Source of the DNA: Paragorgia papillata
Lineage: Eukaryota > Cnidaria > Anthozoa > Scleralcyonacea > Coralliidae
Reading direction: 5' to 3'
DNA length: 64,000 nt
Assembly (NCBI GenBank): GCA_035771165.1
Contig: JAWNZC010000259.1
Coordinates: 1,222,501 to 1,286,500 of the forward strand
Shown here: positions 20,096-32,547 of the stretch, piece by piece
Layout of the letters: the number at the start of each line of letters is the position of its first letter
How positions within the stretch are numbered: position 1 is the first letter of the stretch
Program-made: the position numbers and the translations under genes
The notes under the pieces: model-generated
Database searches by the model: none
What the model was told of the DNA's origin: nothing
What the model saw: the letters and a program-made list of their open reading frames with translations, nothing else

Positions 20096-20640
20096 CGGTC
20101 TGAGATTGTATATCGATTTGTGTAACCGACTTATGACCAGAATAATGAAACTTTTTTGTGGCTGATTTATGAAACTGTCAGGATAAAATCCATTACTTGC
20201 GTTGAATAATTGTATTTTTACTTCAAAATATCATATGGAATCGTTCGTGAATCAGAATGCATGACGACCTTTTGGACGTACTAAATTAAGATGTTTATAT
20301 TGACCGTTCCATTCGATTAAGTATATCTAGAGTTTAGAAGAAGATTAGCGATAGTTTTGGTTGATATATACAGCGAGAATACGGGATCATCTGTGATGAC
20401 AAACACTAGTAACTCGTCGTTTTGTTTCAGTTTGGTGCATTTGTTGATCACAACATTCGAAAAGCCCCTAGACCTATAATATGTTGTGGCAAAAGACAAC
20501 TATCAACAAAGTTCACTCCAATATCACAAGTTTACACTTGGAGTTTTCATTAATCAAGCGTTTGAAGCCAAAAAAGTTTGACTGTTTTGACGTTAAACAT
20601 TCGATTATACAAATCGATATACATACAATCTCAGCACCAT
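20096..20640. repeat. Inverted repeat pair flanking about 500 bp
   Basis: GAGATTGTATATCGATTTGT at about 20103 is inverted at about 20602-20633 (ACAAATCGATATACATACAATCTC). Possibly the ends of a small DNA element. No coding region inside. Confidence 0.45.
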
Positions 20641-20644
20641 GACA

Positions 20645-20722
20645 ATCTCAGACCGGGATTGGACATTCAACTTTCTAACCACCGATTAGACGCGTTCTAA
20701 CCATTGAGCCACTGATCGAGGC
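20645..20722 (-). mobile_element. tRNA-like SINE head
   Basis: Minus strand: A-box-like GTGGCTCAATGG and B-box-like GAATGTCCAATCCC, about 40 bases apart. No good tRNA fold, so a SINE relic rather than a gene. Confidence 0.4.
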
Positions 20723-20755
20723 TTTGAATAAGGTTGCACATAATTATATAAGCTA

Positions 20756-20878
20756 TGTGCACACGGTAACGTTTCCGAGCGTTTTCGTATTGTTTACTGT
20801 CCAAGGGAATCGAGAACTATCAGCTAGCTCATTACTTGAAACAATACGAAAACTCTCGGAAACGTTACCGTGTGCACA
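20756..20878. repeat. Palindromic MITE
   Basis: Near-perfect 39-bp inverted ends (TGTGCACACGGTAACGTTTC at the left, GAAACGTTACCGTGTGCACA at the right). 123 bp. Confidence 0.75.
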
Positions 20879-22440
20879 TGCATAGCCATATATAGTCATC
20901 ACTCATGTATATGTCCTCCTAAACGGAAAATTATATAGGGAGAAAAAATGAATTTTATTGCTGTTTCTGTCGCTAATGAAATTGGTAATCTTATACTGCT
21001 GTGTTGAATATCATGAAACGTTTTCGAGTTTAATGTTCTATTTTTTGTGGGAAATAGAACTATTTTGTCATATAATAAAAAACTGGATTTGCTCATTTGT
21101 GAGATATCACGCATGACGCGACTCTTAATTAATCGTACACAAATACTAGATATAACTCATATTTCTGCACCGGTATTATTTTATGTTTAATTTAATTCAA
21201 CATTATACGATACAGCTCTCGAATCTTAATTCTTAATCTTACAAAATATATTAATGTATTAAAACCCCAAGGTTATCAGTATAATGTCAAATCTGATTAA
21301 AATAAAGTGTTGTTTTTTCAGAGAATCCTTTAGTCTGTTACAACTTCGATGCATATCTCTTCAGACATGCAAGATAGTTCTATTTTACACGAGTTCAGTG
21401 AATACAATCTGCCGACATATATAGTTTAATGCAAATCTGGCTTAGACGTTTTCGAACGCCATTTAAAAAGTTACTGTAGTTATCGATCTAACGTTTTCAT
21501 ACCGATCTAGTGTTAGGTGGTCGTCATGAAGATTATTTTAGGACAGCTGTCTTTACAAATATCGCTCTTGATGAAGACACTAGATCAGAGTGGTCATTTT
21601 AACCAGAGTAACGTTAAACTTATGTTTGATTCTACTTGGCTGTGTCGAGACAAGTTAGATGTGGAAATACATATATAAAGAAAAAACAATGTGTGTAAGA
21701 CTCAGAGTAGGATTGGCTTTTGAGTTTAACAATCCTCGCCAAAACCCCTACTTTGCCACCCGACTGAGTTAGCCATGCGGTTATTTTTTCTGCGTGGGCA
21801 GTGCTTGTCGGCATACCTTGTTAAATAAACTGTTTAGAAATCTAAACGACTTTAGCAGAACTCTAGCTCGTAATACCAGTATATTTGACCTTTAGTCGAC
21901 AGTAAATCACTATATATCCAAGAAGTCCGTTGAACGGACCGTTTGTTTTGCTCCAGTGCAAGAGCCTGGCTAAACTGGCGCCGGTGAGTCGACTATTAAT
22001 TAATAATTTTCGACTTGAGAAAAACAGCATGGGGTTGTCGTATGATGAACGATCATTATTGAAAACCCTCGCCCGGTTGGATTATCGTTTCAGAAAAAAA
22101 CAATCCAGCAAACAAGTAGTTTGAATAACCACCCAGGAATGATGTCGGACAGTCGGAGTTGATGTTGGTCGAGCCGAGTTTTGAATTAATTGTCGTATGA
22201 TTACAAAGTAACAAATCAGCGCTACTACCCGAATCTCGGTAGATTTACGTCATCAGTATGGAATTTCTTGGCTCGTTGCAATCTCATTCCCAGATTGAAC
22301 TCGTTGCTCAGACGTCTCTTTCGCGAGGGGGCGAGCGAGAAGAGGCGGCTGTTTTCTCAGGCTACGTAATTATAAGACTTAAAAGATTTAGCATATAGTC
22401 TAGAAGAGTTAATCGCAAACTCATATTCATATTTTCACAC
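20879..22440. other. Intergenic, nothing recognised
   Basis: Short ORFs only, none with recognisable content or splice context. Confidence 0.4.
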
Positions 22441-22478
<38 letters not shown>

Positions 22479-22846
22479 AAAAGATGCAATTTTTGTTTGG
22501 ACGAAAAACTTTTCATCATGAAGGCAGACAAACATCTTTTACTAAACAAAAGATCAGAAATAGTTTCGACCTGTCGGCACAAAAACAGATTTCGGATAAA
22601 CAACCTAAACAATCAAAGGAATGCGCGCAACGTTTCGACGCCCACACCCACGCTCCAAAGGAATGCGCCGGACGTTTCGACGCCCACACCCACGCCCCAA
22701 CCAACGTATTTAAGCAGCCCACTAACCGATATTTTTCAGTCGCCTGATGATCCCGTTTAGGGTGAAACCTCTGGTAGCGAAGACTTTAAGGTAAAACTAT
22801 ACTTCATACTTTGTATATATATAATTATATATATATATATATATAT
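22441..22846. repeat. (AT)n tracts and a 46-bp minisatellite
   Basis: (AT)n at 22443-22475 and 22820-22846. Between them lie two tandem copies of a roughly 46-bp unit at 22610-22700 (AACGTTTCGACGCCCACACC). Confidence 0.75.
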
Positions 22847-23193
22847 GCATTGTATTATCGTAATATGCAATCTCTATTTAACAATCTCTAATTAACGAGT
22901 GAGTAGTACTTGGAAACATTACATATTCCATGCATTTACTCTAAAATGCAGTGTCGCCAGATAAAAATCAATCAATCGAAGATGAATCATCTTCGTGTTG
23001 TGACTATTCAACTGAACTGCAGACCGCAGAACTGCGGAACCTCCGGAACCGTGCGGAACCGTGCGGAACCTAGCAAAAAATACGTTTTTCTTTGTTTTTC
23101 TTCGCAAATAAACATTCTTTGGATAATTTAACGGTATGTAACGTCATTTCCAGTCGGATCCAGTCTATTTTCTCAAGATTGCCGAACGTTGGG

Positions 23194-23212
23194 ATGGCTG
23201 CACAAACACAAG
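23194..23212 (+). CDS. Possible first coding exon (M-A-A-Q-T-Q), left copy
   Basis: ATGGCTGCACAAACACAAG followed by a strong donor GTAAGATT, ending in phase 1. The identical exon sits inverted at 30877-30895. No downstream exon can be assigned. Confidence 0.3.
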
Positions 23213-23598
23213 GTAAGATTATTTTATACAATTATACTGAAAGAAAGGCATTTTTCACCATTTAAATACATCTTTCTTAAATAATTTAATATAATATTTA
23301 AGCCATCAATGCCCGTCCTGACAACCGCTGCCAAACGTTTTGCGCATGCGCGACGTCCGAACTCGTCCTCGAAAAAGAGCGGGAAAACAGTGAAATATTT
23401 GGACTGGTCCGAGAGTCCGACACAAAAGTTAAAAATATAAACATACTACCAAAAACATAAGGTAGGTAATTTGTGTATGCCTTCTTCGTCAATATTGTAA
23501 CATATTCTGAAATTACCCCTTCATAATTTTCTTTATCCTTTATTTAAAACACAAATGAATAGTCAAGTCTTACTTTGTCTTCACTGTCTGGTTGTTGT

Positions 23599-23835
23599 CA
23601 CCTAAGCGTGTACACCGCCCGTCAAAACATGTTCTAAATTTCAGCCAAAGTTAACCGTTTTGAAATCAACACCGTGCGGTTGGCGAGGCGTGATTGGCTA
23701 AGGGCGCACATTCATGTGACAATAATGTATTGGTTCAAATGTATCGAATGAAAACCTAATACGTTTCCAAGGTAAACATTTAACTTTGACGTTGACATAA
23801 AACTTGTTTTGACGAGCGGTGTACACGCTTAGGTG
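23599..23835. mobile_element. TIR MITE (237 bp) inside the left flank of the Foldback element
   Basis: 35-bp terminal inverted repeats with about two mismatches (CACCTAAGCGTGTACACCGC and its inverse). No ORF. Confidence 0.8.
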
Positions 23836-25117
23836 CCACATGTATACAAGTGATAAGCCACAATTAAACTTACATTGATAGAGAAAACCGTACAAGAGTC
23901 AGGACGAACACCGCTGCCAAACGTTTGCGCATACGTGAATTCGCTAAAGTAAATATTGCAAGAGAAGTGGGAACTAGCCGTTGCGCCAACGACTGTATTA
24001 CCATGGATAGTAAAAAGACTGGATTGGAAACTTGATGGCGTGAGCATAACAACCTGGTTGCAATTGACAAGCTTAAAAACCCCGAGTACATTCAAAGTTT
24101 GGGATTAATACAGCCTAAAATGATAATCGAATTGTCTGTAAATACGACAAAGCCACAATACGACAAAATGCCCGTCTATTCTTACTCATTTTAAAAGAAG
24201 ATATCAAGGTTTACTAGTTAAAATATGCATCCCAAATTCCGAGCAAAACAAAGCACAATTTGGGCACGCCAGTTTCTTCAAAACAACACAGGAATCATCA
24301 AAACAAAGATCAACAACGCTCAATTGTGAACGCTCGATTGTGGCTTAGGCAGGTTTGTAAGGCGATAAAAACATTTGAAACGTCAACATAGTCATCTGAA
24401 TGTGAGGATATGAAGAATTTGAAGAAAAGTTCACTAAAAACCTCAGTAAAACAAGCGTACTCACGCCATTCGTGACATCACAATTTGCAACTAGGTTTCA
24501 ACATCTCTCGAGCAAAGAAAAACGCTTTTCAGCCAATCGGCGGCCTGGAAACACCTCACGTGACTATTAGTTTCCAATCCACTCATTTTACTATCCATGG
24601 TATTACCCTCCCAACATGCACGGGGTTGGGGTGTAGCCAGCCGCATAAAATATTTTTGCACTTTATTTTATACTCACTAGTTAACTAGTCAACTAGTAAT
24701 TAGTTTAAACTTTAAAGTTGCAAGCTTTAAAAAAACTGTTTCCTACAGCTTAAATATTATCATAATTCTCCAGCGACCTAAAGGTGCTGTCCAGTCCGTT
24801 CTGCGAATGATCCGCATATTTGTTTATCGGGACCCACCACATCTAATCGGGACTACAGAATCGGGACCCTCAAACATGACATTCGTAGATAATTACATGA
24901 AGTACTCAGCTCAATGTAAACCGTTAGAAGCGACATGGCCGAAAACCAAGCGATTCTGTGAGGATATCTCTTCGGATTTCTTCTGAAAATGTTTTGTTTT
25001 GGGTACAAGTAATGAAGAGGAAGCAAGAAAAGCTTACAATCTTCAATAAGGTATCAGTAAATATTTTTATAAACGAAGAAGTAAACATTAGTTTCGTACA
25101 TACGCAGAACGAACTGG
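23836..25117. other. Extra DNA in the left arm, no gene
   Basis: A block near 23903-23950 (GAACACCGCTGCCAAACGTTT) is a direct copy of one near 23315. No coding evidence. Confidence 0.4.
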
Positions 25118-27335
25118 ACAGCACCTTTACATACCACTATGAAGTATGCACCACATTCAGCCTTCGATTCACAGCCTTCGATTCGGCCTTCGATTCAGCC
25201 GTCGATTCAATTATCGCAGTTATTGCGAAGTTATCTCCATATTCATCAGGTGGTCGCTATTGCAGAATATCATACAAAAACACAATTTTCTCAGGCGCTA
25301 TACTATAGGATTTCTTCAAATTTACATATGTTGTACAGAATTTCATGCTCTTTAATCTGGTATAAGTCTCCAGAGTGGCACAGACCCATGAAAAACGCAG
25401 GCGAGCGTTAAACAAATTGCGGCGCGGCGTTATTAATACCACTGACGGGAGTTCGTTGCATATTTCAGATTACTTCAGATATAAACACAATTATCTCAGG
25501 CGCTATTCTATACGATTTTTTTAAAATTTGCATATGTTGTACAGAATTTCATGCTCTTTAATCCAGTATAAGTCCCCAGAGTGGCATAGACCCATGAACG
25601 ACGCAGGCAAGCTTTAAACAAATTGCGCCGCGGCGTCATTAAAACGACTCACGGATGTTATGTTGTATATATCATATTACATCAGATATAAACACAAATT
25701 TATCAGCCGCTATTCTATACGATTTTTTTAAATTTACATATGTTATACAGAATTTCATGCTCTTTAATTTAGTATAAGTCCCCAGAGTGGCATAGACCCA
25801 TGAACGACGCAGGCAAGCAAGCTTTAAACAAATTGCGCCGCGGCGCATTAAAACGACTGACGGCGGTTATGCATGCTGTATGTTTCAGATTTCTTCAGAA
25901 AAGGTACAATTTTCTCAGGCGCTATTCTATACGATTTTTTTTAATTTACATATGTTATACAGAATTTCATGCTCTTTAATCTAGTATAAGTCCCCAGAGT
26001 GGCATAGACCCATGAACGACGCAGGCAAGCTTTAAACAAATTGCGGCGCGGCGTTATTAATACGACTGACGGATGTTATGTTGTATATTTCAGATTTCCT
26101 CAGAAAAAGTACAAATTTCTCATCCGCTATTCTATACGATTTTTTTTAATTTACATATGTTATACAGAATTTCATGCTCTTTAATCTAGTATAAGTCCCC
26201 AGAGTGGCATAGACCCATGAACGACGCAGGCAAGCTTTAAACAAATTGCGGCGCGGCGTCATTAATACGACTGACGGGGATTATGTTGTATATTTCTTAT
26301 TACATCAGATATAAACACAAATTTCTCAGCCGCTATTGTATACGATTTTTTTTAATTTACATATGTTACACAGAATTTCATGCTCTTTAATCTAGTATAA
26401 GTCCCCAGAGTGGCATAGACCCATGAACGACGCAGGCAAGCTTTAAACAAATAGCGGCGCGGCGTTATTTATACGACAGACGGATGTTATGTTGTATATT
26501 TCAGATTTCCTCAGAAAAAGTACAAATTTCTCAGCCGCTATTCTATACGATTTTTTTAAATTTACATATGTTATACAGAATTTCATGCTCTTTAATCTAG
26601 TATAAGTTACCGGAGTGGCATAGACCCATGAACGACGCAGGCAAGCTTTAAACAAATTGCGGCGCGGCGTTATTAATACGACTGACGGATGTTATGTTGT
26701 ATATTTCAGATTTCCTCAGAAAAAGTACAAATTTCTCATCCGCTATTCTATACGATTTTTTTTAATTTACATATGTTATACAGAATTTCATGCTCTTTAA
26801 TCTAGTATAAGTCCCCAGAGTGGCATAGACCCATGAACGACGCAGGCAAGCTTTAAACAAATTGCGCCGCGGAGTCATTAAAACAACTGACCGGGAATTA
26901 TGTTGTATATTTCTTATTACATCAGATATAAACACAAATTTCTCAGCCGCTATTCTATACGATTTTTTTTAATTTACATATGTTATACAGAATTTCATGC
27001 TCTTTAATCTAGTATAAGTCCCCAGAGTGGCATAGACCCATGAACGACGCAGGCAAGCTTTAAACAAATTGCGGCGCGGCGTCATTAATACGACTGACGG
27101 GGATTATGTTGTATATTTCTTATTACATCAGATATAAACACAAATTTCTCAGCCGCTATTCTATACGATTTTTTTTAATTTACATATGTTACACAGAATT
27201 TCATGCTCTTTAATCTAGTATAAGTCCCCAGAGTGGCATAGACCCATGAACGACGCAGGCAAGCTTTAAACAAATAGCGGCGCGGCGTTATTTATACGAC
27301 CGACGGATGTTATGTTGTATATTTCAGATTTGTGA
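25118..27335. repeat. 206-bp satellite, about ten copies (left arm)
   Basis: The landmark ATGCTCTTTAAT recurs at 25345, 25551, 25757, 25969, 26174, 26380, 26585, 26790, 26997 and 27203. Two unit variants alternate (CAGATTTCCTCAGAAAAAGT and TTACATCAGATATAAACAC). Each unit has a GC-palindromic block (GCGGCGCGGCG or GCGCCGCGGCG). ORFs in it are repeat artefacts. Confidence 0.9.
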
Positions 27336-28189
27336 AGTATTTTCATAAAAATCCGTGTTGTATAAAGAGTCTGCCACTAGCAAGTGTGTGAGGTAAACGG
27401 AGGAACGACTTAACGACCCATTAAAGTAAACACGCTCAAAAAGTGGCAAATACTTTAATACATGTGCGGCTGGAAACTTGCACAAGTTCTAGTCATCACA
27501 AATCGGCTTTTCTTATGATTTCAATCGTCCATGTTCAACTGTTTACGTCACAAACTTGCTATTGCCAGACTCTTTAAACGACACGACTTTTTTTATAATA
27601 CTTCGTTAAAAAATTCAAAAATCAACAAAAAGTACGGTTTGCTTCAAATTTTTATCATCGCATTTTCGTGTTCTCCACACTTAGGCGCATATAATAAAGC
27701 GAAAAAATAATTTGGCTTGAGTTGACCAAAGAATGTAAGAAGTGAATGACAAGGGGAAAGGGTTTTGGTTTACACAATTACGTATAGACTTCATATCGAG
27801 TCTGTCTTTCCAAATGAGTATCAGCATATTTAGGCGAGTTACAGCTGATCAATCGTGCGTGTTTTTTTGTACATGATAAACATATCAATGAGTGACAATG
27901 TATCTCTTTTTAATACGTAAGCAACTCTAGTTGCTTAAGTAGTGTACGTATATAGTGGATGAATAAATTTTATTTTCTAACACATAACTCCTTGTTTGTT
28001 CGAACTGCATGGTATCAAACACGCTGCGAAAACTTGTATCCAGAGTCTTATCCCGGCGCTCCAGCAACTTATTAGCCTCGTAAAAAAACCCTGGGTACGA
28101 GACTGAAACGCTGCGGTGCTATGCATTTAAAAAGACGGATTATTGGGTAAAATTCCCCGCATTTGGGACAAGCATGATGCAAGAAACAG
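27336..28189. repeat. Centre of the Foldback-like structure with an imperfect hairpin
   Basis: GAAGTATTTTCATAAAAATC and AGAGTCTGCCACTAGCAAGT near 27346-27385 are inverted near 27540-27606 (ACTTGCTATTGCCAGACTCT). No ORF of interest. Confidence 0.55.
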
Positions 28190-29240
28190 GTTGTATTAGA
28201 TTAAAGCGCATGAAATTCTGTATAACAAATCGTATAGAATAGAGGCTGAGAAATTTGTGTTTATATCTGATGTAATATGATATATACAACATAACCTCCG
28301 TCAGTCGTATTAATGACGCCGCGGCGCAATTTGTTTAAAGCTTGCCTGCGTCGTTCATGGGTCTATGCCACTCTGGTGACTTATACTAGATTAAAGAGCA
28401 TGAAATTCTGTATAACATATGTAAATTTAAAAAAATCGTATAGAATAGCAGCTGAGAAAATTGTACCTATTCTGAAGAAATCTGAAACATACAGCATGCA
28501 TAACCGCCGTCAATCGTTTTAATGCGCCGCGGCGCAATTTGTTTAAAGCTTGCTTGCCTGCGTCGTTCATGGGTCTATGCCACTCTGGGGACTTATACTA
28601 AATTAAAGAGCATGAAATTCTGTATAACATATGTAAATTTAAAAAAATCGTATAGAATAGCGGCTGATAAATTTGTGTTTATATCTGATGTAATATGATA
28701 TATACAACATAACATCCGTGAGTCGTTTTAATGACGCCGCGGCGCAATTTGTTTAAAGCTTGCCTGCGTCGTTCATGGGTCTATGCCACTCTGGGGACTT
28801 ATACTGGATTAAAGAGCATGAAATTCTGTACAACATATGCAAATTTAAAAAAAATCGTATAGAATAGCGCCTGAGATAATTGTGTTTATATCTGAGGTAA
28901 TCTGAAATATGCAACGAACTCCCGTCAGTGGTATTAATAACGCCGCGCCGCAATTTGTTTAACGCTCGCCTGCGTTTTTCATGGGTCTGTGCCACTCTGG
29001 AGACTTATACCAGATTAAAGAGCATGAAATTCTGTACAACATATGTAAATTTGAAGAAATCCTATAGTATAGCGCCTGAGAAAATTGTGTTTTTGTATGA
29101 TATTCTGCAATAGCGACCACCTGATGAATATGGAGATAACTTCGCAATAACTGCGATAATTGAATCGACGGCTGAATCGAAGGCCGAATCGAAGGCTGTG
29201 AATCGAAGGCTGAATGTGGTGCATACTTCACAGTGGTCCT
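28190..29240. repeat. 206-bp satellite, about five copies, inverted (right arm)
   Basis: Inverse landmark AGAGCATGAAATTCTGTA at 28209, 28399, 28610, 28817 and 29022. The part near 28928-29231 is an almost exact inverse of 25139-25442. Confidence 0.9.
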
Positions 29241-29446
29241 TTACATGTAAGCTTTATATGCTCGATTAAATTATTTAAGGAAAATGTATTTAAATGGTGA
29301 AAAATGCCTTTCTTTCAGTATAATTGTATGTGAAGTCAATAAAGATAATACGCACGTACTCGGACACAAACTGACAGGCTTTCGGATTGCTCACATTAAT
29401 ATAAATAGTTTGACAAAGCTAGCATGTCGATCAGCTTCGATTCTAT

Positions 29447-29707
29447 TTGAAAGATGAACCGTTTGATATTTTAAGCATTAATGAAACTAAACTGAATGAC
29501 ACTGTGAATAACCACGAAATTGAAGTGAAGGGATACGATTTAATTAGAAATGACCGAAATCGTAGTGGTGAGGGTGTTGCCATTTATGCTCGCATTTATG
29601 TTAAGTCTGTGGTCAATATCAGACAAAGAGATGAGGGTAATAATTCCATGTCCTACATAACCCAAGTACTTCATGAAAGCCTTACCCCAACACACAACCT
29701 AACCTAA
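29447..29707 (+). pseudogene. Non-LTR endonuclease fragment (APE type)
   Basis: The motif D-I-L-S-I-N-E-T-K-L is the catalytic-glutamate block of apurinic-like endonucleases of L1/CR1/Jockey-type elements, followed by G-Y-D-L-I-R-N-D-R-N-R-S-G-E-G-V-A-I-Y. The frame then stops; most of the domain and all of the early RT are lost. Confidence 0.7.
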
Positions 29708-29873
29708 GGATGGCAATTCGTGTAAATAGGACATGGACTTATAACCGAGATGAGCTGGTGCCTAGTGATTTAGAGGCTATTTGTCTTGAGGTAATTAAGC
29801 CTAAGTCCAAACCATTTTTCGTGATTAGCTGGTATAGGTCTCTTATAGACCTCTTAAATTATTTCTGATTTAT

Positions 29874-30365
29874 GTGAATGATTTACCACATTGTCTCAAA
29901 TATTCCTCTACTGGAATGTTTGCTGATGATACAAATTTAACTGTTGAGGCAAGAATGTCCTCTGAATTACAGGAAATGTTAAATGTTGATTTAGAAAATA
30001 TTCATAATTGGCTTTTAGCAAATAGATTGTCATTAAACCTAGATAAAACTGAGTATATGGTAGTAATTGGAACTCGCCATACTGTTTTAGGCTCTGAGTT
30101 TGAACTATCTGTAAAGTTAAATAACAATGATATTAAAAGAGTTTCTACATCAAAGACACTAGGAATAATTTTAGATGAAAAGTTAACATGGCCGCATCAA
30201 ATTGATAATTTCAGCAAGAAAGTGTCCAAAGCATTAGGAATAATGCGTCGTGTCAAGTCGTTTCTCCCGAGAAAAGCATATATACTTTTATTATATAATA
30301 CAGTGGTTTTACCTCACTTTGGTTATTGTTCGGCTGTTTGGGGTAATTGTTCTAAACTACTCTAA
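29874..30365 (+). pseudogene. Non-LTR reverse transcriptase C-terminal fragment
   Basis: Contains the RT catalytic F-A-D-D-T-N box, then N-L-D-K-T-E-Y-M and L-G-I-I-L-D-E-K-L-T-W, as in CR1/Jockey-like RTs. It ends early at V-W-G-N-C-S-K-L-L; the next frame continues with a frameshifted C-terminus to about 30650. The fingers and first palm motif are absent. Confidence 0.8.
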
Positions 30366-30876
30366 GAGAAAAATTACAAAATCGTGCAGCCAGAATAATA
30401 TTAAACTGCAGACAGTTATGAAATTAGTTCCAGTGAGGTATTAAGTAAATTAAATTGGAAAACATTAAGTGAACGTAGGGAGGATCGGCTTGTTGCGTTA
30501 GTTCGTAAGGCAGTAATTGGTGAAATGCCTTCTTATGTGAATATGATCTTCGAAGCAATTTTTCTATGTTAAAGTTGCAAAAAACCAAGAACAAATTCAT
30601 TAAAGAGATGTTTCTCCTATCGTGGAGCTGAGCTTTGGAATAAATTACCATTTCATCTTAAAAATGTTAAAAACTAGAAACTTATTCTGTTAGTTTACAA
30701 TATTTTTAGATAGTTTTAATATTCTAGTAACTTCTGATAGTTTTTTTTACCTTTTGCATTCAAATTGTATTATATGTGTGTATATAGAACACTTTTTATG
30801 AGGTGAAGGGCCCACCGTCTGTAAATAAGTTTAAAATAAATAAATAAATAAATAAAAATAAATCAAATAATCTTAC

Positions 30877-30895
30877 CTTGTGTTTGTGCAGCCAT
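30877..30895 (-). CDS. Possible first coding exon (M-A-A-Q-T-Q), right inverted copy
   Basis: Exact inverse of 23194-23212, with donor GTAAGA on the minus strand. Now separated from its following DNA by the non-LTR insertion. Confidence 0.3.
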
Positions 30896-31017
30896 CCGAA
30901 TGTTCGGCCATCTGGGACACGAGTAGCACGCTGCACGCACGAAAATGAACTGGATCCGACAGGAAATGACGTTATAGTCCGTTAAATTATTCAAAGTGTT
31001 TATAATTTGTTTATAAT

Positions 31018-31440
31018 TGTGAGCATTAGTAAACACTGGTTCGACAGATTAGATTTTTAGTTAGAGCGCGAATAGCGCATTGAACTAAAGGTAAACGCAA
31101 CTATGATACCTGCTCTTGTGAGCATTAGTGAACACTGGTTCGACAAATTAGATTTTTAGTAGAGCGCAAATAGCGCATTGAACTAAAGGTAAACGCAACT
31201 ATGATACCTGCTCTTGTGAGCATTAGTGAACACTGGTTCGACAGATTAGATTTTTAGTAGGGCGCAAAATAAGATCCTGAGTACGAGGTTGGGGCGCAAA
31301 TAGCGCATTGAACTAAAGGTAAACGCAACTATTATACCTGCTCTGTTAAACGTTTAAGCTTATTCCCACTCTAAAGTCTGAACGGGATAATTGTGAGCAT
31401 TAGTAAACAAGTTCGACAGATTAGATTTTTAGTCCAGAAC
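31018..31440. repeat. Tandem repeat, unit about 98-100 bp
   Basis: GTGAGCATTAGTGAACACTG recurs at about 31019, 31118, 31216 and 31393, with GCGCATTGAACTAAAGGTAA in each. The third unit carries an insertion. Confidence 0.75.
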
Positions 31441-32547
31441 GATGGCAACTAAATGCTGTCTTTGTTGATACAACTTAAATAACAAATTAACAATACATAC
31501 CTTCAAATGTTTGATGATACCACTCAAATGCTACTTCTGATGACCAGGATTATTTAAACCACAATTTGACATCTTCCAAAGTTATAAGGTTTGCTGCCAT
31601 CATTCAATTAAAACAAGAAATCAGAAAATAATCTACGCTCTTCGTTTAAATCATGAACGCTCGACATAAGAGTCGTTAGAAGAGAATGTGATATATGAAG
31701 CCAATGGTTTTGAATCGCACCGCGTGCATTTCCCGAGTTTTGATTGGCTAGCGGGTAGTGTCAAGCAATCTATTTGTCGCTAGAGAAGGAAACAGAACAC
31801 GTTCTGCGTGTCAACGTATCAAATTATCGCGTTCTTTTTCATCGCATAAGTCACACTAGTATTTTTTTATTTTTGCGCAGCAACGAATATTTAGAATCTG
31901 TGTTAAGTAAATCAGGACATACATGCCTACTGATTCTATTTTCGTCCAGTGAAATACAAAACAACATACTTGGAATACCTCAATGTGCATATTGTGATCT
32001 TGCAAATTTGCATATGGAGTCGTTTAAATTTATATTCTAATGCGCTATTTGCCAGATTATATAAACTACATGATAGATCTTGTTAGGTATAAGTTTTCCT
32101 AGTTGATTCATATTTGCTGAATACCACTGAGTTCCGCGGTTGCCGGTTGGCGATACATGTGATGCATTCGACCCGCTACTAATAACTGAACACTGTATAT
32201 ACGCAACGTCTACAGAAAGCTGATATGAACAAACTAATAAAAATACAGTTCGCAAACTCATGCCGTATCGTGAATACATAGAGTACGTTTGTCAAATGAT
32301 TACTAAACAAATTGAGCATTTCACGTAATACCCAAAGCATTTTACATTACTCTTGTCTCTTGATATTAGTTGTCCCAGTTGATATTAAAGTTTATTCATG
32401 CTGCCATCGATAACTAGTCAAAAGTCAAAAACATTACGTAAAAATAGTGAGTAAAGTTAAACGACTGTACTTTACTTAATACTTGCATGACTAAAGCAAA
32501 AGTGCTTGCTCACATATGAATAACGTTTACTCGCCATTTTGGGTATA
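31441..32547. other. Intergenic; possible minus-strand secreted ORF at 32261-32037
   Basis: No confirmed gene. A minus-strand frame from ATG at 32261 starts like a signal peptide (M-S-L-R-T-V-F-L-L-V-C-S-Y) and continues about 50 residues. No clear donor, so I do not call a gene. Confidence 0.3.

Larger units (their letters stand above)
29331..30865 (+). mobile_element. Internally deleted non-LTR retrotransposon inserted in the right arm
   Basis: Interrupts sequence that is continuous at 23212-23290. It contains an endonuclease fragment, an RT C-terminal part, and a 3' tail of AAATA repeats (30838-30862). Much of the RT domain is absent. Confidence 0.75.
23120..30990. mobile_element. Foldback-like large inverted repeat with satellite arms
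   Basis: The outer ends 23120-23290 and 30990-30866 (continuing at 29330-29270) are inverted copies. Inside, the left arm 25118-27335 and right arm 29240-28190 are inverted copies made of the same 206-bp tandem unit. A short unique centre (27336-28190) separates them. Long inverted arms made of subrepeats are the hallmark of Foldback-type elements. The left arm carries about 1.8 kb of extra DNA (23300-25118). The right arm carries a non-LTR insertion (29331-30865). Confidence 0.65.

Noticed and set aside
20645..20722. Possible tRNA gene
   Set aside because: A- and B-box-like blocks only, with no acceptor stem or anticodon arm I could fold. Treated as a SINE relic. No true tRNA or rRNA gene was seen in the window.
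22484..22760. H-T-H-A-P repeat ORFs in three frames
   Set aside because: Produced by a two-copy 46-bp minisatellite, open on both strands. No gene context.
25139..25442. ORFs repeated identically at 28928-29231
   Set aside because: They lie in the 206-bp satellite arms and their mirror copies. Identity reflects the inverted repeat, not coding.
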